Source: Shewanella avicenniae (GTDB lineage Bacteria > Pseudomonadota > Gammaproteobacteria > Enterobacterales > Shewanellaceae). From it: DNA of 64,000 nt. The translations under genes were made by a program, and so were the position numbers. This document shows, piece by piece, positions 33,664 to 45,163 of this stretch (position 1 is the stretch's first letter; each line of letters starts with the position of its first letter). The DNA is taken from the NCBI RefSeq assembly GCF_017354945.1, contig NZ_CP071503.1:1736001-1800000 (forward strand), in the 5' to 3' direction. The notes under the pieces were generated by a model that ran no database searches, had not been told where the DNA came from, and saw nothing but the letters and a program-made list of their open reading frames with translations.

Positions 33664-34473
33664 TTAGCTACCAAATATACGTTTCAGAATACCTTTCTTC
33701 TCTTCGCTGATAAAGCGCAGTGGTACATCTTCACCTAACAAACGCGCTACAGCATCAGAGTATGCTTGGCCTGCATCGCTTTGCTGATCAACGATGACAG
33801 GAACCCCTGAGTTAGAGGCTTTCAGTACGGATTGAGATTCAGGGATTACGCCAAGCAAAGGAATGGCAAGAATCTCTTGCACGTCTTCAACACTCAACAT
33901 CTCGCCAGTTTTTACGCGAGTCGGTGAATAACGGGTCAGCAACAAATATTCTCTTACAGGTTCAAGGCTCAATTCCGCGCGACGACTACGACTTTGCAAC
34001 ATACCCAAAATACGGTCAGAATCGCGCACCGAACTGACTTCTGGGTTAGTGGTCACAATGGCTGTATCCGCAAAGTACAATGCCATCATTGCCCCAGTTT
34101 CAATACCCGCTGGGGAGTCACACAAAATATAGTCGAAATCTTTACTGAGATCTTCCAACACCTTACCTACGCCTTCTTTGGTCAAGGCGTCTTTATCGCG
34201 GGTTTGGGAAGCTGGCAGTACAAACAGTTTGTCACAGCGTTTATCTTTAATCAGCGCTTGATTGAGATTGGCTTCGCCGTTGATAACGTTAACAAAGTCA
34301 TACACCACACGGCGCTCACAGCCCATGATAAGGTCTAGATTTCGTAAGCCAATATCAAAATCGATAACTACCGTTTTGTGTCCCTTTAGTGCGAGACCGG
34401 TGGCAATAGCAGCACTGGACGTCGTTTTACCAACACCGCCTTTACCTGACGTGACCACAATAATTTGCGCCAT
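33664..34473 (-). CDS. minD: Septum site-determining ATPase MinD
   Basis: 269-residue membrane-associated ATPase of the ParA/MinD group. The deviant Walker A GKGGVGKT is at the N-terminus, the Walker B-like CDSPAGIE is in the middle, and the C-terminal KKGILKRIFGS forms the amphipathic membrane-targeting helix. It recruits MinC and is released by MinE. Position between minC and minE is canonical. Confidence 0.97.
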   Translation of the reverse strand: MAQIIVVTSGKGGVGKTTSSAAIATGLALKGHKTVVIDFDIGLRNLDLIMGCERRVVYDFVNVINGEANLNQALIKDKRCDKLFVLPASQTRDKDALTKEGVGKVLEDLSKDFDYILCDSPAGIETGAMMALYFADTAIVTTNPEVSSVRDSDRILGMLQSRSRRAELSLEPVREYLLLTRYSPTRVKTGEMLSVEDVQEILAIPLLGVIPESQSVLKASNSGVPVIVDQQSDAGQAYSDAVARLLGEDVPLRFISEEKKGILKRIFGS

Positions 34474-34497
34474 AAATCCCTATCCTTCGTCTCTGCC

Positions 34498-35172
34498 TTA
34501 TGTTGGCAGTGATTCGATTATTAATGATTCACCATCCAGACGAACGCAACCGCCTGAACCGTTAGAATGAGCTTGAATATTGTCTGATAACCAATAGTTA
34601 CCTGCAATGGAGACCAGTTCGGCTGAGAGCGTACTGGCAATGATGATGGCATTATGATCACCTTGCGCCCCCGCCATAGCTTTACCACGTAATGCTCCAT
34701 AAATATGGATACTGCCATCGGCGATAACTTCTGCGCCGTTACTTACTGCACCAAAAACAATTAAATCGGCGTCCTTGGCGTAAACCTGCTGCCCTGAGCG
34801 CACCGTCTGTTTGACGATTTTGGTGGTACGAGTGGATGCTTTTGCGGCCGTTTTAGTGACCAGCTCTTTACCTGATTTGATGACAGGTAACCCGAGCTCT
34901 TGTGCCGTAGCAGCAAGAATGCCTTGAACACCGGTTACGCCTACCACAAATAACTTACGTTGCTGCAACGCATGTTTGAGTGCGGCAATATCGAGATTCT
35001 GTTGCTCGACTGCTGAAAGGTTTAATACCAAGGGTGCGTTTTGAAAAAACTGAGGTGCCTGAGCAAGTTTATTATCCAACTCCTGTAATAGGCGTTCGAT
35101 TTTGTCAGTATTAATATGAAGTACGGACAGTGTGAAAGAAGAACCTTTCAGTTCTAACACGGCTTTGTGCAT
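34498..35172 (-). CDS. minC: Septum formation inhibitor MinC
   Basis: 224-residue FtsZ inhibitor. The N-terminal domain ([15 protein letters not shown]) acts on FtsZ. The C-terminal beta-helix domain, about residues 120-224, has the repetitive [33 protein letters not shown] and AMAGAQGD turns that bind MinD. First gene of the minCDE operon, divergent from ycgL. Confidence 0.95.
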   Translation of the reverse strand: MHKAVLELKGSSFTLSVLHINTDKIERLLQELDNKLAQAPQFFQNAPLVLNLSAVEQQNLDIAALKHALQQRKLFVVGVTGVQGILAATAQELGLPVIKSGKELVTKTAAKASTRTTKIVKQTVRSGQQVYAKDADLIVFGAVSNGAEVIADGSIHIYGALRGKAMAGAQGDHNAIIIASTLSAELVSIAGNYWLSDNIQAHSNGSGGCVRLDGESLIIESLPT

Positions 35173-35216
35173 CCTGGCTAAGTGCTCCGTTATTTGAGTT
35201 GTGCACTCATTAGCAT

Positions 35217-35245
35217 ACTTTTACATTGGGCAAACATGTTATAAT
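35217..35245 (+). promoter_or_regulatory. Candidate promoter for ycgL
   Basis: TATAAT at 35240-35245 with an ACTTTT/TTTACA region at 35217-35225, giving 14-17 bp spacing depending on the -35 chosen. About 47 bp before the ycgL start, in the minC-ycgL divergent gap. Confidence 0.45.
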
Positions 35246-35291
35246 GCAGCCATTGTAGTAGCAAGTTTAAACCACGGGAATTGGTATAGTT

Positions 35292-35588
35292 ATGATCTGT
35301 GCCGTGTATAAAAGTCGACGTAAAGCAGAAACCTATCTGTTTATTAAACAAAAGGGCAAGTTTGATGATGTGCCCGCACAATTAATGCAGGTGTTTGGTC
35401 AACCAGAATTGGTGATGTTGCTCCCTATTGAAAAGCGTCAGCATCTGGGAATTGCGGATATCAATAAAGTCAAAGCTGCATTAAATGAGCAAGGTTATTA
35501 TTTGCAATTGCCACCCCCTGCAGTGAATTTACTGAAAGAACATTTACAGTCTCAGGCATCCAACGAATCAGCTGAATGGCTTTTTTAA
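35292..35588 (+). CDS. ycgL: YcgL domain-containing protein
   Basis: 98-residue protein of the YcgL family. CAVYKSRRKAETYLFI at the start and LPPPAVNLLKEHL near the C-terminus are family hallmarks. Function is not established; genomic linkage to minCDE is widespread. It is followed nine bases later by the MltB-like gene, with which it is probably co-transcribed. Confidence 0.9.
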   Translation: MICAVYKSRRKAETYLFIKQKGKFDDVPAQLMQVFGQPELVMLLPIEKRQHLGIADINKVKAALNEQGYYLQLPPPAVNLLKEHLQSQASNESAEWLF

Positions 35589-35597
35589 GGAAATCGC

Positions 35598-36569
35598 ATG
35601 TGCAGATGGACTCAATCATGGATATGCAGTGCTGCTTTATTGTTATTGCCTAACATTGTTGTAGCAGAGCAAAATTTTTCAGCGTTCGTTAGCCAATTGG
35701 CTGATAAAGCAAAAAACAGCGGCATTGATGCGCAGCAGGTTGAGCAGGTCACAAAGCAAGTAAAGTTATTTAGACGATCTACGCTACCAGTGGCTGAGTC
35801 CAGTCCGTCGTTAGATGTGTATATTCCAGCACAAGTGACTGAGCAAAAAGCGCTCACAGCACAGCGTTTTTTTCAGCAATACCAAGCTAAATTCAGCAAA
35901 ATTTCTCAGCAATACGGGGTTCAGCCACGGTTTATCTTGGCGCAGTGGGCTATGCTAGGCGGGTTTAGTCAGCAAGACGCTGCGACCTATCCGTTAGCTT
36001 CGGTTGCCGCCTCCTACGCTTTTGCGGGTGATGAAGCGTTTTCGGTGGAGTTTATTGCTGCGGTGCGCCTCATCATTAATGGTGGCTACTCGTTTGACGA
36101 GTTAGTAGCAAGTACTGACGGTAGACTCGGGCCACTAAAATTCAGCGCGAGCATGTTATTGCATTGTGCGGTTGATGGCGATGGTGATGGCAAAATCGAT
36201 ATTTGGCAAAACCCGCTGGATATCTACGCGTCAGCAGCCAATTGTCTGCACGAAGGCGGATGGGACAATTCGCAAACGTGGGGGCGACAAGTATTAGCGC
36301 CTAAAGCGTTATACCCTGGGCGAACTGGGCTTGACCATCAAGCTTCATTTATCGAATGGCAACAACTTGGCGTGCGGCGTTACGACTCAGGTAACCTGCC
36401 CAAACGTAAAGATATGCAGGTGTCGCTAATTATGCCTGACGGTGTGAAAGGGCGAAAATATATCGTTTACAACAATTACCGAGTGCTTTATCAGCAACAT
36501 CCCGACCACTATCTGATGTTGGCGATAGCACATCTGTCTGAGCGAATTAAGTCTCTCGGTATCGATTAG
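35598..36569 (+). CDS. MltB-like lytic transglycosylase homologue lacking catalytic Glu
   Basis: 323-residue exported protein with a signal peptide (cleavage near VVA-EQ, residue 23). It aligns with MltB/SltB-type murein transglycosylases: [12 protein letters not shown], the [12 protein letters not shown]-type EF-hand ([12 protein letters not shown], residues 192-203) and [15 protein letters not shown]. In active members the first motif reads W-x-M-E-S with a catalytic Glu; here residue 120 is Leu (codon CTA at 35955). The usual GHTQFMPS loop is GPLKFSAS. Probably non-hydrolytic; a binding or scaffold role is inference. Confidence 0.83.
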   Translation: MCRWTQSWICSAALLLLPNIVVAEQNFSAFVSQLADKAKNSGIDAQQVEQVTKQVKLFRRSTLPVAESSPSLDVYIPAQVTEQKALTAQRFFQQYQAKFSKISQQYGVQPRFILAQWAMLGGFSQQDAATYPLASVAASYAFAGDEAFSVEFIAAVRLIINGGYSFDELVASTDGRLGPLKFSASMLLHCAVDGDGDGKIDIWQNPLDIYASAANCLHEGGWDNSQTWGRQVLAPKALYPGRTGLDHQASFIEWQQLGVRRYDSGNLPKRKDMQVSLIMPDGVKGRKYIVYNNYRVLYQQHPDHYLMLAIAHLSERIKSLGID

Positions 36570-36594
36570 TTATTTAGTTAGAAGTAAAACATTC

Positions 36595-37038
36595 ATGAAA
36601 CCTTTTTGGGAAACCAAATCTTTGGCTGAAATGACTGCTGAAGAGTGGGAACTATTATGTGATGGCTGCGGAAAATGCTGCCTCAATAAGCTTATCGATG
36701 ATGATACTGAGGAGCTTTATTACACCAATGTGGCGTGTAAGCTGTTGTCAGCTAAGGAATGTGGCTGCATTCACTACGCAAATCGCTTTCAATTTGTGCC
36801 GCAATGTACCGCAATTACGATAGATAATATTGCTGAACTTACTTGGTTACCTGACAGTTGTGCCTATCGGCGTTTATATGCGGGGCGGGGATTGGCCAAT
36901 TGGCATCCACTCATCAGCGGTGACAAGAAACTGATGCACCGTAAAGGAATATCGGTAAAAGGCAAAATCGTGAGTGAAACCAAGGTGCGTGACGTCGAAG
37001 ACCACATTGTGATTTGGCCTTTGCTCGATGTGGAATAA
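36595..37038 (+). CDS. ycgN: YcgN family cysteine-cluster protein (UPF0260)
   Basis: 147-residue cytoplasmic protein of the YcgN/YkgJ zinc- or iron-chelating group. [11 protein letters not shown] near residue 22, CGCIHYANR and [20 protein letters not shown] contain the conserved cysteines. Function is unknown. Part of the ycgL-mltB-like-ycgN run, 25 bp after the latter. Confidence 0.92.
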   Translation: MKPFWETKSLAEMTAEEWELLCDGCGKCCLNKLIDDDTEELYYTNVACKLLSAKECGCIHYANRFQFVPQCTAITIDNIAELTWLPDSCAYRRLYAGRGLANWHPLISGDKKLMHRKGISVKGKIVSETKVRDVEDHIVIWPLLDVE

Positions 37039-37065
37039 TATCGCGGTAACGAGCTGCAACTGAGT

Positions 37066-37092
37066 AAAAAGCCTGATGAATTCAGGCTTTTT
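37066..37092. terminator. Bidirectional terminator between ycgN and dsbB
   Basis: AAAAAGCCTGA-TGAA-TTCAGGCTTTTT; strong stem with A and T runs on both sides, between convergent genes. Confidence 0.85.
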
Positions 37093-37123
37093 GCATTTTA
37101 GGCTATCTTAGAATCAGACAGCG

Positions 37124-37624
37124 TTAGCGTCGATTCAATATCGCCGTAAGGAAGATTAAAAGTAGTGCAAGGTAGCCAATAAAAATAACCAACATCCACT
37201 GTGCCATGGTGATATTTAAAAAGGTCCAAGGCGTATCAGTACACATACCGGTTGGCATAAATACTGAGGGCAACCAGTCATGTAATGGCATCCAGTGTGG
37301 AAAATCTGGCAAAAATGAGCAAGTTGCAAATGGATTTGGATCCGACTGAATTTGGTATAACTCATAGGCGAGCTTTGCGCCCCAGCTCGCACTCACCGCC
37401 CATGAAACCGTGGCGAACAACCGGATGAACACTAGCTTAGGGGCAATTAATCCGATAAGGCCAGCAGCGATAATTCCCAGTACGGCGACGCGGATATACA
37501 CGCACATCACGCACGGGTCTAAATTCATTACATACTGAAAGAAAAGTGCAGTAAGTTCGAGTGCAACGCCGCTCACAAGAAGCATTGTCCAACTGCTGCG
37601 AGAGCGAACAAATCCTGAAAACAT
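37124..37624 (-). CDS. dsbB: Disulfide bond formation protein DsbB
   Basis: 166-residue inner-membrane protein with four helices that reoxidises DsbA and passes electrons to quinone. The first periplasmic loop has DPCVMCVYIR (Cys-x-x-Cys), and the second has ATCSF and GMCTD, the DsbA-interacting cysteine pair. Its partner DsbA is at 10337-10951. Downstream of nhaB, with a terminator between. Confidence 0.95.
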   Translation of the reverse strand: MFSGFVRSRSSWTMLLVSGVALELTALFFQYVMNLDPCVMCVYIRVAVLGIIAAGLIGLIAPKLVFIRLFATVSWAVSASWGAKLAYELYQIQSDPNPFATCSFLPDFPHWMPLHDWLPSVFMPTGMCTDTPWTFLNITMAQWMLVIFIGYLALLLIFLTAILNRR

Positions 37625-37636
37625 CTTATTATCTCC

Positions 37637-37669
37637 ATAAAAAAGCGCCCTGACTCGAAGGGCGCTTTT
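37637..37669 (-). terminator. Terminator after nhaB
   Basis: AAAAGCGCCC and GGGCGCTTTT pair around a 9-base loop; read on the minus strand it ends in six T. Located between nhaB and the dsbB start. Confidence 0.82.
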
Positions 37670-37710
37670 ATTGTGACAGCTTATCTTACTGTTAGTTCAG
37701 CAATTATGCA

Positions 37711-39297
37711 TTAATGAATAACGCCAGCAGCTGAGTCTAATGCCTCTTTAGCTGAGTGATGCATAATCATGTGGCTGTCGTAGAAGTATTGCGTTGCTGA
37801 TTCAAGTAAACCTAATTGGATACACAGAATACCGACGATGGTCAGCACGATAGTGTAGGGCAGCGCCATAATCACCATACGACCATATGACAGACGAATG
37901 AGCGGAGCTAAGGCTGAGGTCAATAAGAACAGGAACGCGGCTTGACCATTTGGTGTTGCGACAGAAGGCAGGTTGGTGCCTGTGTTAATCGCTACTGCTA
38001 ACAGGTCGAATTGGTCACGGCTAATTTGGCCATTAATTAATGCAGCCTTCACTTCGTTGATGTACACCGTGCCCACAAACACGTTGTCACTGACCATCGA
38101 CAGCAAACCGTTGGCAATATAGAAAATCACCAATTGGGTGTTGCCTTCATGCGCTAACGCCCATTGGATCACTGGCGCGAACAGGTGTTGATCAATAATG
38201 ACCGCCACTACCGCAAAGAATACGGCCAACAGGGCTGTAAATGGCAGCGCCTCTTGGAATGCTTTGCCGATCGCGTGTTCGTCGGTAATACCGTTAATCG
38301 AGGTGGTTAAAATGATAACGGTCAAACCAATCAGACCAACTGAGGCTAAATGCAGTGCCAAGCCAACAATTAACCAGATACCCACTAACGCTTGAATAAT
38401 CAGTTTAACGTTATCTTTATTGGTGCGCGCTGCATCTTCATGTTCGGCGAAGTTCACCAAAATTCTATGCACCGCATCAGGCAATTTTGCGCCATAACCA
38501 AAGAGGTGGAATTTTTCTACCAAGATACAGGTCAGGATACCGCACAAGAATACTGGCACGGTAACAGGAGACATACGCAAGGCAAACTCAGCAAACTGCC
38601 AATTTGACTGTGCGGCGATGATCAGGTTTTGCGGTTCACCCACCATGGTGCACACGCCGCCTAACGCGGTACCGACGCCAGCATGCATCAGCAAGTTACG
38701 CAGGAAACCACGGAAATCTTCCAGCTCTTCGGCGTTAATGCTGCCACCATCATCGTTGTGGTCGTGCTCTTCGCTGAAGTCTTTACCTGAAGCAACTTTA
38801 TGATAAATAGAATAAAAACCGACTGCTACTGTGATGATTACCGCAATTACGGTTAATGCATCAAGGAAAGCAGATAAGAAAGCCGATGCTAAACAGAACA
38901 TTAATGAAACCGCTAATTTAGAGCGGATTTTGGTAATGATCTTAGTAAATGCAAATAGCAGCAGCTGTTTCATGAAATAGATACCAGCCACCATAAAAAT
39001 CAACAGCAATAACACTTCTAAGTTTGCTTCGATTTCATGTAACACTTGAGAAGGACTGGTCATGCCAATGATAACGGCTTCGATCGCCAGAATGCCGCCC
39101 GGTTGTAGCGGATAGCATTTCAACGCCATAGCTAACGTAAAAATGAACTCTGCGACCAGTAACCAACCCGCGATAAATGGATTGATGTTGAAAATGATGG
39201 GATTGATGATCAGAAAGCTGAGAATTGCCAGTTTGTACCACTTGGGTGAGTTCCCAAGAAAGTTGCTAATAAAAGCCTGACCGAGTGATATCGGCAT
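37711..39297 (-). CDS. nhaB: Na+/H+ antiporter NhaB
   Basis: 528-residue antiporter with about a dozen membrane segments. [11 protein letters not shown] at the start, [22 protein letters not shown] and [15 protein letters not shown] are characteristic of NhaB, which exports Na+ in exchange for H+. Length agrees with E. coli NhaB (513). It is divergent from fadR, as in E. coli, with a ~290-bp gap that is AT-rich. Confidence 0.96.
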   Translation of the reverse strand: MPISLGQAFISNFLGNSPKWYKLAILSFLIINPIIFNINPFIAGWLLVAEFIFTLAMALKCYPLQPGGILAIEAVIIGMTSPSQVLHEIEANLEVLLLLIFMVAGIYFMKQLLLFAFTKIITKIRSKLAVSLMFCLASAFLSAFLDALTVIAVIITVAVGFYSIYHKVASGKDFSEEHDHNDDGGSINAEELEDFRGFLRNLLMHAGVGTALGGVCTMVGEPQNLIIAAQSNWQFAEFALRMSPVTVPVFLCGILTCILVEKFHLFGYGAKLPDAVHRILVNFAEHEDAARTNKDNVKLIIQALVGIWLIVGLALHLASVGLIGLTVIILTTSINGITDEHAIGKAFQEALPFTALLAVFFAVVAVIIDQHLFAPVIQWALAHEGNTQLVIFYIANGLLSMVSDNVFVGTVYINEVKAALINGQISRDQFDLLAVAINTGTNLPSVATPNGQAAFLFLLTSALAPLIRLSYGRMVIMALPYTIVLTIVGILCIQLGLLESATQYFYDSHMIMHHSAKEALDSAAGVIH

Positions 39298-39586
39298 GTT
39301 TCCTCTCCAAAAATTTGTTTTAGATCGTATTTAAGTGCTTATAATTTTTAAAATCGCCTCAGTCTAACGCAATTGTCTTTACACTGTCATCGTGATCTCA
39401 CGTTTATAGATTAAAAACCGGAATTGCTACTCAAAAATGAGATAAACAGGATTGAAATGTGGGAAATAGTGTGCAAGGCAGCGCTCTCTACTGCTTGTAA
39501 TGCTGTGATTTCAAGTGGTTCCTATTTTTTTTTCCTCTGGTATGATCAGTGCCCAAACTCAATGACTTTGTTGGAAAATCAGGCTG

Positions 39587-40306
39587 ATGATCATTAATGC
39601 CAAAGGGCCTGCAAGTTTCGCAGAAAAATATATTGTTCGCTCGATTTGGGAAAATAAGTTCCCACCAGGCTCAATTTTGCCCGCAGAACGTGAATTGTCT
39701 GAGCTAATTGGCGTTACTCGCACAACCTTGAGGGAAGTGCTGCAGCGCTTAGCCCGTGACGGATGGTTGACAATTCAGCATGGTAAGCCAACTCGGGTAA
39801 ACAATTTCTGGGAAACTTCCGGTCTCAATATTCTTGAAACCATTGCGGATCTAAATCCGAACGGTTTTCCACAACTGGTAGACCAGTTGTTGTCGGCGCG
39901 TACCAATATCAGTGCTATCTATTTTCGTGGTGCTTTGCGTAATAGCCCACAGGTTGCTGTAGAAGTGTTGGCCGATATCCATCAATTACAAGACGATGCA
40001 GACGCGTTTGCTGAGTTTGATTATAAGCTGCACCACACCTTGGCGTTTTCCTCTGGTAACCCATTGTATGTGTTGATTTTGAATGGATTCAAAGGGCTTT
40101 ATGCAAAGGTTGGGCGCTACTATTTCAGTAGCGAAGAAGCACGCCATTTGGCAATGGGCTTCTATCGTGAATTAGAAATTCTGGCGAAGCGTGGTGATTA
40201 CACCGAAGTGCCCGCGTTGATGCGAACTTACGGCAAAGACAGCGGCATTATGTGGCAAAAGCTACGTGATGACATGCCGTTGGAAATGGCGCAAGACAAT
40301 CAGTAA
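39587..40306 (+). CDS. fadR: Fatty acid metabolism regulator FadR
   Basis: 239-residue GntR-family regulator. The N-terminal winged helix contains [29 protein letters not shown]; this and WLTIQHGKP with [12 protein letters not shown] are near-identical to E. coli FadR. The C-terminal helical domain binds long-chain acyl-CoA. FadR represses beta-oxidation and activates unsaturated fatty-acid synthesis. No large insertion of the Vibrio type is present. Its start has only a weak ribosome site. Confidence 0.95.
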   Translation: MIINAKGPASFAEKYIVRSIWENKFPPGSILPAERELSELIGVTRTTLREVLQRLARDGWLTIQHGKPTRVNNFWETSGLNILETIADLNPNGFPQLVDQLLSARTNISAIYFRGALRNSPQVAVEVLADIHQLQDDADAFAEFDYKLHHTLAFSSGNPLYVLILNGFKGLYAKVGRYYFSSEEARHLAMGFYRELEILAKRGDYTEVPALMRTYGKDSGIMWQKLRDDMPLEMAQDNQ

Positions 40307-40326
40307 TGTTTAAGTCTTCTCGTAAA

Positions 40327-40350
40327 AAAGACCGCTAAAAAGCGGTCTTT
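40327..40350. terminator. Bidirectional terminator between fadR and ycgB
   Basis: AAAGACCGCT-AAAA-AGCGGTCTTT with A and T runs on either side, between convergent genes. Confidence 0.85.
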
Positions 40351-40371
40351 TCTTTAGTGGTATCCACCAGA

Positions 40372-41892
40372 TTATTGCTCCTTACTCGGTTCAGGGCACT
40401 GTGCAATGACTTTGATTGATCCATCGTCAGCTTGTTGTTCCAGTGTGACCTTAAAACCCCAGAGGCGATACAGATGTTTAATCACTTCGTTACGACTATT
40501 GGCAAGCGGTACACCTTTGCTTGGGACATAACGCAATGTCAGTGATCGGTCGCCATTAACGTCAACATTATAAATTTGAATGTTGGGTTCGTTGATTGAC
40601 AGATTATATTGCGATGACAGTATCTGGCGGATCTCCCGATAGCCCTGTTCATCATGAATAGCTGAGATGCTGAGATGATCTTTGCTCTCGTCATCCAGTA
40701 CACCGAATAACTTAAACTTACGGATCATGGTCGGGGATAAATACTGACTGATAAAACTTTCATCCTTAAAGTTTTGCATCGCGAAATGGAGAGTGTCCAA
40801 CCAATTACTTCCGGCAATCTCTGGGAACCAATAGCGATCCTCTTCGGTGGGTTCTTCGCAGATCCTACGGATATCACAGAACATATTAAAGCCGAGCGCA
40901 TAAGGATTGATGCCGCTGTAATAGGGGCTGTTGTACGCGGGTTGCATTACCACATTGGTGTGGCTTTGCAAAAACTCCAACATAAAGCGGTCAGTTAGCA
41001 GCCCTTCATCATAAAGATGATTCAGAATGGTGTAGTGCCAAAAGGTGGCCCAGCCTTCATTCATCACTTGTGTTTGTCGTTGCGGATAAAAGTATTGGCC
41101 GAGTTTACGTACGATTCGGACCACTTCCCGTTGCCACGGCTCCAGCAGTGGCGCGTTTTTCTCAATAAAATAGAGGATGTTTTCCTGTGGCTCAGATGGA
41201 AAACGTTTACGTTGCCGTTCTGCTTCAGGGGTGGATTTGGTTGGAATCGTGCGCCACAAATCGTTGACCTGAGATTGCAAATACTCCTCACGCTCTTTTT
41301 GCCGCGCTTGCTCTTCTGCAAACGATATTTCACTGGGGCGTTTATAACGGTCAACGCCATAGTTCATTAATGCATGGCATGAGTCGATGACGGTTTCAAC
41401 CTCGCTCGCACCATATTTTTGCTCACATTGACTGATGTAGTTTTTGGCAAACACCAGATAATCAATAATTGAGCTGGCATCGGTCCACGTTTTAAAGAGG
41501 TAGTTGCTCTTAAAAAAACTGTTATGGCCGTAACAGGCATGCGCCATCACCAACGCTTGCATGGTAATGGTGTTTTCCTCCATCAAATAAGCGATACAGG
41601 GATCAGAGTTAATCACAATCTCATAGGCCAATCCCATTTGGCCACGTTTATAGCCTTGCTCAGTTTCAATAAAACGTTTACCAAAAGACCAGTGAGTGTA
41701 GCCAATAGGCATACCTACGCTGGCATAGGCATCCATCATCTGTTCAGCTGTGATGATTTCAATTTGGTTTGGGTAATAGTCCAACCGATAGTGATCGGCA
41801 ACGCGCGCTATCTCTTTTTCATATTCTTCTAACAGCTCAAAGGTCCATTCTGGCCCATCGCTTAATGGTTGACGTTTTTTTGCTTTCGCCAT
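40372..41892 (-). CDS. ycgB: SpoVR family protein YcgB
   Basis: 506-residue cytoplasmic protein of the SpoVR family. YPNQIEIITAEQMMDAYAS, HACYGHNSFFKSNYLF, MNEGWATFWHYTILN and GFNMFCDIRRICEEPT are the conserved parts; histidines in the latter two suggest a metal site, which is inference. In enterobacteria it is induced in stationary phase with yeaGH. It is the third gene of the prkA-yeaH-ycgB operon here, 11 bp after yeaH. Confidence 0.94.
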   Translation of the reverse strand: MAKAKKRQPLSDGPEWTFELLEEYEKEIARVADHYRLDYYPNQIEIITAEQMMDAYASVGMPIGYTHWSFGKRFIETEQGYKRGQMGLAYEIVINSDPCIAYLMEENTITMQALVMAHACYGHNSFFKSNYLFKTWTDASSIIDYLVFAKNYISQCEQKYGASEVETVIDSCHALMNYGVDRYKRPSEISFAEEQARQKEREEYLQSQVNDLWRTIPTKSTPEAERQRKRFPSEPQENILYFIEKNAPLLEPWQREVVRIVRKLGQYFYPQRQTQVMNEGWATFWHYTILNHLYDEGLLTDRFMLEFLQSHTNVVMQPAYNSPYYSGINPYALGFNMFCDIRRICEEPTEEDRYWFPEIAGSNWLDTLHFAMQNFKDESFISQYLSPTMIRKFKLFGVLDDESKDHLSISAIHDEQGYREIRQILSSQYNLSINEPNIQIYNVDVNGDRSLTLRYVPSKGVPLANSRNEVIKHLYRLWGFKVTLEQQADDGSIKVIAQCPEPSKEQ

Positions 41893-41903
41893 AGTACTTC
41901 CCC

Positions 41904-43172
41904 TTAAACGGCCTGCTTTTTGAAAAGCTCGCGGAACACTGGATAGATATCTTCCACTTGGCGAATGTTACGCACCGCCATATTGTCGAACTTTTCAGTC
42001 AACTGCTCGTACTCACGCCATAGCGTTTGATGAGGTCGATTAGTGATCTCAATGTAGGAGTAGTAGCGCACCATGGGCAGGATCTGCTTTTCAAGAATTT
42101 GATGACACAAAGGTGAATCATCGGCCCAGTTGTCGCCATCCGATGCCTGCGCCACATAGATGTTCCACTCATCCGCGGGATAGCGAGCTTGTTGCACCTC
42201 ATGCATCAGCTTTAATGCGCTCGATACAATGGTGCCACCGGTTTCTTGCGAGTAGAAAAACTCGTGTTCATCCACCTCTTTGGCTTGGGTGTGATGCCGA
42301 ATATAAACCACTTCAAGATTTTTGTAGGTACGGGTTAAGAATAAGTAAAGCAGGATATAAAAGCGCTTGGCCATATCCTTGGTGGCTTGATCCATTGAGC
42401 CGGACACATCCATCAAGCAAAACATTACGGCTTGGCTGGTGGGAATCTCTCGCTTAGCAAAGTTGTTAAAGCGTAGGTCAAAGGTGTCGATAAACGGCAC
42501 TTTGGCGATTTTGCGTTTTAACGCATCAATCTCTTCTTGCAGCGCAAGAATTCTATCGGCACTCGCGCCTGCGGTGTTTTGCAGCTGCACCAACTCCTCT
42601 TCTAAAGCGCGAAGTTTGCGTTTTTTATCTGCGGTCATGGCGGTACGGCGCGCTAATGATGAACGCAGAGAACGCACAATGTTGATATTGGCGGGCACAC
42701 CATCGTTGGTAAAACCCGCTCGATAGGTTTCATACTCAACCAGTTTGTTGAGCCGATTGCGCTGCAAATTGGGCAACTCCAAGTCTTCAAACAGTAGCTC
42801 TAAATATTCATCTTTAGATATTTGAAATACAAAGTCGTCTTGGCCGTCGCCGCTGTTTGATGCATCGCCTTGACCGCTACCACCTGAACCACCTGCTGGT
42901 GGACGCTCTATCTGATCGCCGCGGCTAAATTGATCATTGCCTGGATGGATCCGCTCACGAACGCCACCTTGGCCTTGATGAAATACTGGCTCACTGATAT
43001 CCCGCGTCGGAATACCAATTTTTTCGCCCTTATCTATGTCAGTCACACTGCGACGTGTCACTGCATCGCTAACGGCCTTTTTGATTTGTTGTTTGTAGCG
43101 GTTAATGAACCGCTGGCGGTTGACCGTACTCTTTCCTTTGGCATTCAACCGTCTGTCGATAAAGTTCGCCAT
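41904..43172 (-). CDS. yeaH: YeaH/YhbH family protein (UPF0229)
   Basis: 422-residue protein acting with the PrkA kinase in starvation survival. The N-terminal [20 protein letters not shown] and [20 protein letters not shown] are family markers. A Gly/Ser-rich linker follows. The C-terminal half is a von Willebrand A-like domain with the MIDAS motif DVSGSM. The ATG at 43172 is preceded by GGGAGG; an in-frame extension of 29 codons upstream lacks a ribosome site. Confidence 0.94.
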   Translation of the reverse strand: MANFIDRRLNAKGKSTVNRQRFINRYKQQIKKAVSDAVTRRSVTDIDKGEKIGIPTRDISEPVFHQGQGGVRERIHPGNDQFSRGDQIERPPAGGSGGSGQGDASNSGDGQDDFVFQISKDEYLELLFEDLELPNLQRNRLNKLVEYETYRAGFTNDGVPANINIVRSLRSSLARRTAMTADKKRKLRALEEELVQLQNTAGASADRILALQEEIDALKRKIAKVPFIDTFDLRFNNFAKREIPTSQAVMFCLMDVSGSMDQATKDMAKRFYILLYLFLTRTYKNLEVVYIRHHTQAKEVDEHEFFYSQETGGTIVSSALKLMHEVQQARYPADEWNIYVAQASDGDNWADDSPLCHQILEKQILPMVRYYSYIEITNRPHQTLWREYEQLTEKFDNMAVRNIRQVEDIYPVFRELFKKQAV

Positions 43173-43228
43173 ACGCACCTCCCAAAGCAAACAGTGGGTT
43201 CGGAAATCAATGCCGAACCCAACAGGGA

Positions 43229-45163
43229 CTACGAGGATTTCCTGACTCGCAGGTACCATTCAGACAGCAGGCGAACCTGTTTCTTGGTATAGCCTTTTTC
43301 CATCATTCGATTGACGAAGTCGTCGTGTTTGCGTTGATCTTCAGTCGATGTCTTCGTATTGAACGAAATTACCGGCAGCAGATCTTCGGTGTTGGAGAAC
43401 ATTTTTTTCTCGATCACAGTGCGCAATTTTTCGTAGCTGGTCCAGGTTGGATTGTTGCCATCATTGTTGGCTCTAGCACGCAATACGAAGTTCACGATTT
43501 CATTACGGAAATCTTTGGGGTTACTAATACCTGCAGGCTTTTCAATTTTTTCCAACTCAGCATTCAGTGCTGCGCGGTCAAACAATTGGCCTGTTTCTGG
43601 GTCGCGATACTCTTGGTCTTGGATCCAAAAGTCTGCATAGGTAACGTAACGGTCAAAGATGTTTTGGCCATATTCCGAGTAGCTTTCTAAGTAGGCGGTT
43701 TGGATCTCTTTACCGATAAACTCGATATATTTAGGGATCAGATAGCCCTTCAGATGTTCCAGATAGCGGTCGGCCACATCCGTTGGGAACTGCTCTTGTT
43801 CAATCTGCTTTTCAAGTACATAGAATAGGTGGACTGGGTTTGCCGCAATCTCTGTGCGATCAAAGTTAAATACTCGCGACAAAATTTTGAATGCAAAGCG
43901 GGTGGATAACCCCTCCATGCCTTCGTCGACACCTGCGTAATCGCGATACTCTTGATAGGATTTGGCTTTAGGATCTGTGTCCTTCAAGCTTTCGCCATCG
44001 TAAACGCGCATTTTTGAATATACCGATGAGTTATCGGGGTTTTTAATCCGCGATAGCACACTAAATTGCGCTAAGGTTTCGATGGTGCCAGGAGCACATG
44101 GTGCTTTGGCAAGTTCAGAATTACTAATGAGTTTTTCGTAAATCTTCACTTCTTCAGACACCCGCAAACAATAAGGCACTTTGACGATATATACCCGGTC
44201 AAGGAAAGCCTCGTTGTTTTTGTTGTTGCGGAAGGTACTCCACTCTGATTCGTTTGAGTGTGCCAGAATGATACCTGAGTAGGGCAGTGCAGATAGCCCT
44301 TCAGTACCATTGTAATTACCTTCTTGAGTCGCCGTCAGTAGTGGATGCAGCACCTTAATCGGCGCTTTAAACATCTCCACAAATTCCATCAAGCCTTGGT
44401 TAGCCAAACAGAGTGCGCCTGAGTATGAATAGGCATCGGCGTCGTTTTGGGCGAAGTGCTCCAATTTGCGAATGTCTACTTTACCCACCAATGAGGAGAT
44501 ATCTTGGTTGTTTTCATCGCCAGGCTCGGTTTTGGCCACGGCGATTTGGTCGAGTACCGATGGAAATACTTTAACCACTTTAAATTTGGAGATGTCACCG
44601 CCAAATTCATGCAGTCTTTTGATTGCCCAAGGTGACATGATGGTTTTTAAGTAACGCAGCGGGATTTGGTATTCCTGCTCTAATAATTTGCCGTCTTCAT
44701 CAGGATCAAACAGACAAAACGGATGGTCATTGACGGGACTGCGTTCACCATCTGCACTCAAAATATAGATAGGCACTTTTTGCACCAGTGCTTTTAGCTT
44801 TTCAGCTAATGATGACTTACCACCACCCACGGGGCCCAGCAGGTATAAAATCTGCTTAGATTCTTCGAGTCCCTGCGCGGAATGCTTCAGATAGGACACT
44901 ATCTGTTCAATCGCTTCTTCCATGCCGAAGAAGTCTTTAAATGCAGGATAACGCGCTATTACTCGATTAGAAAAAATACGGCTCAGCACTGGGCTTTTGG
45001 AGGTGTCGATGATTTCAGGCTCTCCAATAGCGATAAGCAGTCTTTCGGCTGCGGATGCGTAAGCGGTGCGGTCTTTTTTGCAAATGTCGAGAAACTCTTG
45101 AAGTGTATATTGTTCTTCAAGTTTCTTTTCATAGCGTTGCTGGTAATGCTCAAATATACCCAT
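43229..45163 (-). CDS. prkA: PrkA family serine protein kinase
   Basis: 644-residue protein (YeaG in E. coli). The AAA-like N-terminal domain has Walker [10 protein letters not shown] at residues 110-118. The C-terminal PrkA domain has the kinase-like region. [25 protein letters not shown] is nearly invariant in the family. It is first in the prkA-yeaH-ycgB operon, linked to nitrogen starvation and stationary-phase survival in E. coli. On the minus strand the upstream sequence holds TCTAAGATTAA, a partial match to an RpoS -10 element. Confidence 0.95.
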   Translation of the reverse strand: MGIFEHYQQRYEKKLEEQYTLQEFLDICKKDRTAYASAAERLLIAIGEPEIIDTSKSPVLSRIFSNRVIARYPAFKDFFGMEEAIEQIVSYLKHSAQGLEESKQILYLLGPVGGGKSSLAEKLKALVQKVPIYILSADGERSPVNDHPFCLFDPDEDGKLLEQEYQIPLRYLKTIMSPWAIKRLHEFGGDISKFKVVKVFPSVLDQIAVAKTEPGDENNQDISSLVGKVDIRKLEHFAQNDADAYSYSGALCLANQGLMEFVEMFKAPIKVLHPLLTATQEGNYNGTEGLSALPYSGIILAHSNESEWSTFRNNKNNEAFLDRVYIVKVPYCLRVSEEVKIYEKLISNSELAKAPCAPGTIETLAQFSVLSRIKNPDNSSVYSKMRVYDGESLKDTDPKAKSYQEYRDYAGVDEGMEGLSTRFAFKILSRVFNFDRTEIAANPVHLFYVLEKQIEQEQFPTDVADRYLEHLKGYLIPKYIEFIGKEIQTAYLESYSEYGQNIFDRYVTYADFWIQDQEYRDPETGQLFDRAALNAELEKIEKPAGISNPKDFRNEIVNFVLRARANNDGNNPTWTSYEKLRTVIEKKMFSNTEDLLPVISFNTKTSTEDQRKHDDFVNRMMEKGYTKKQVRLLSEWYLRVRKSS

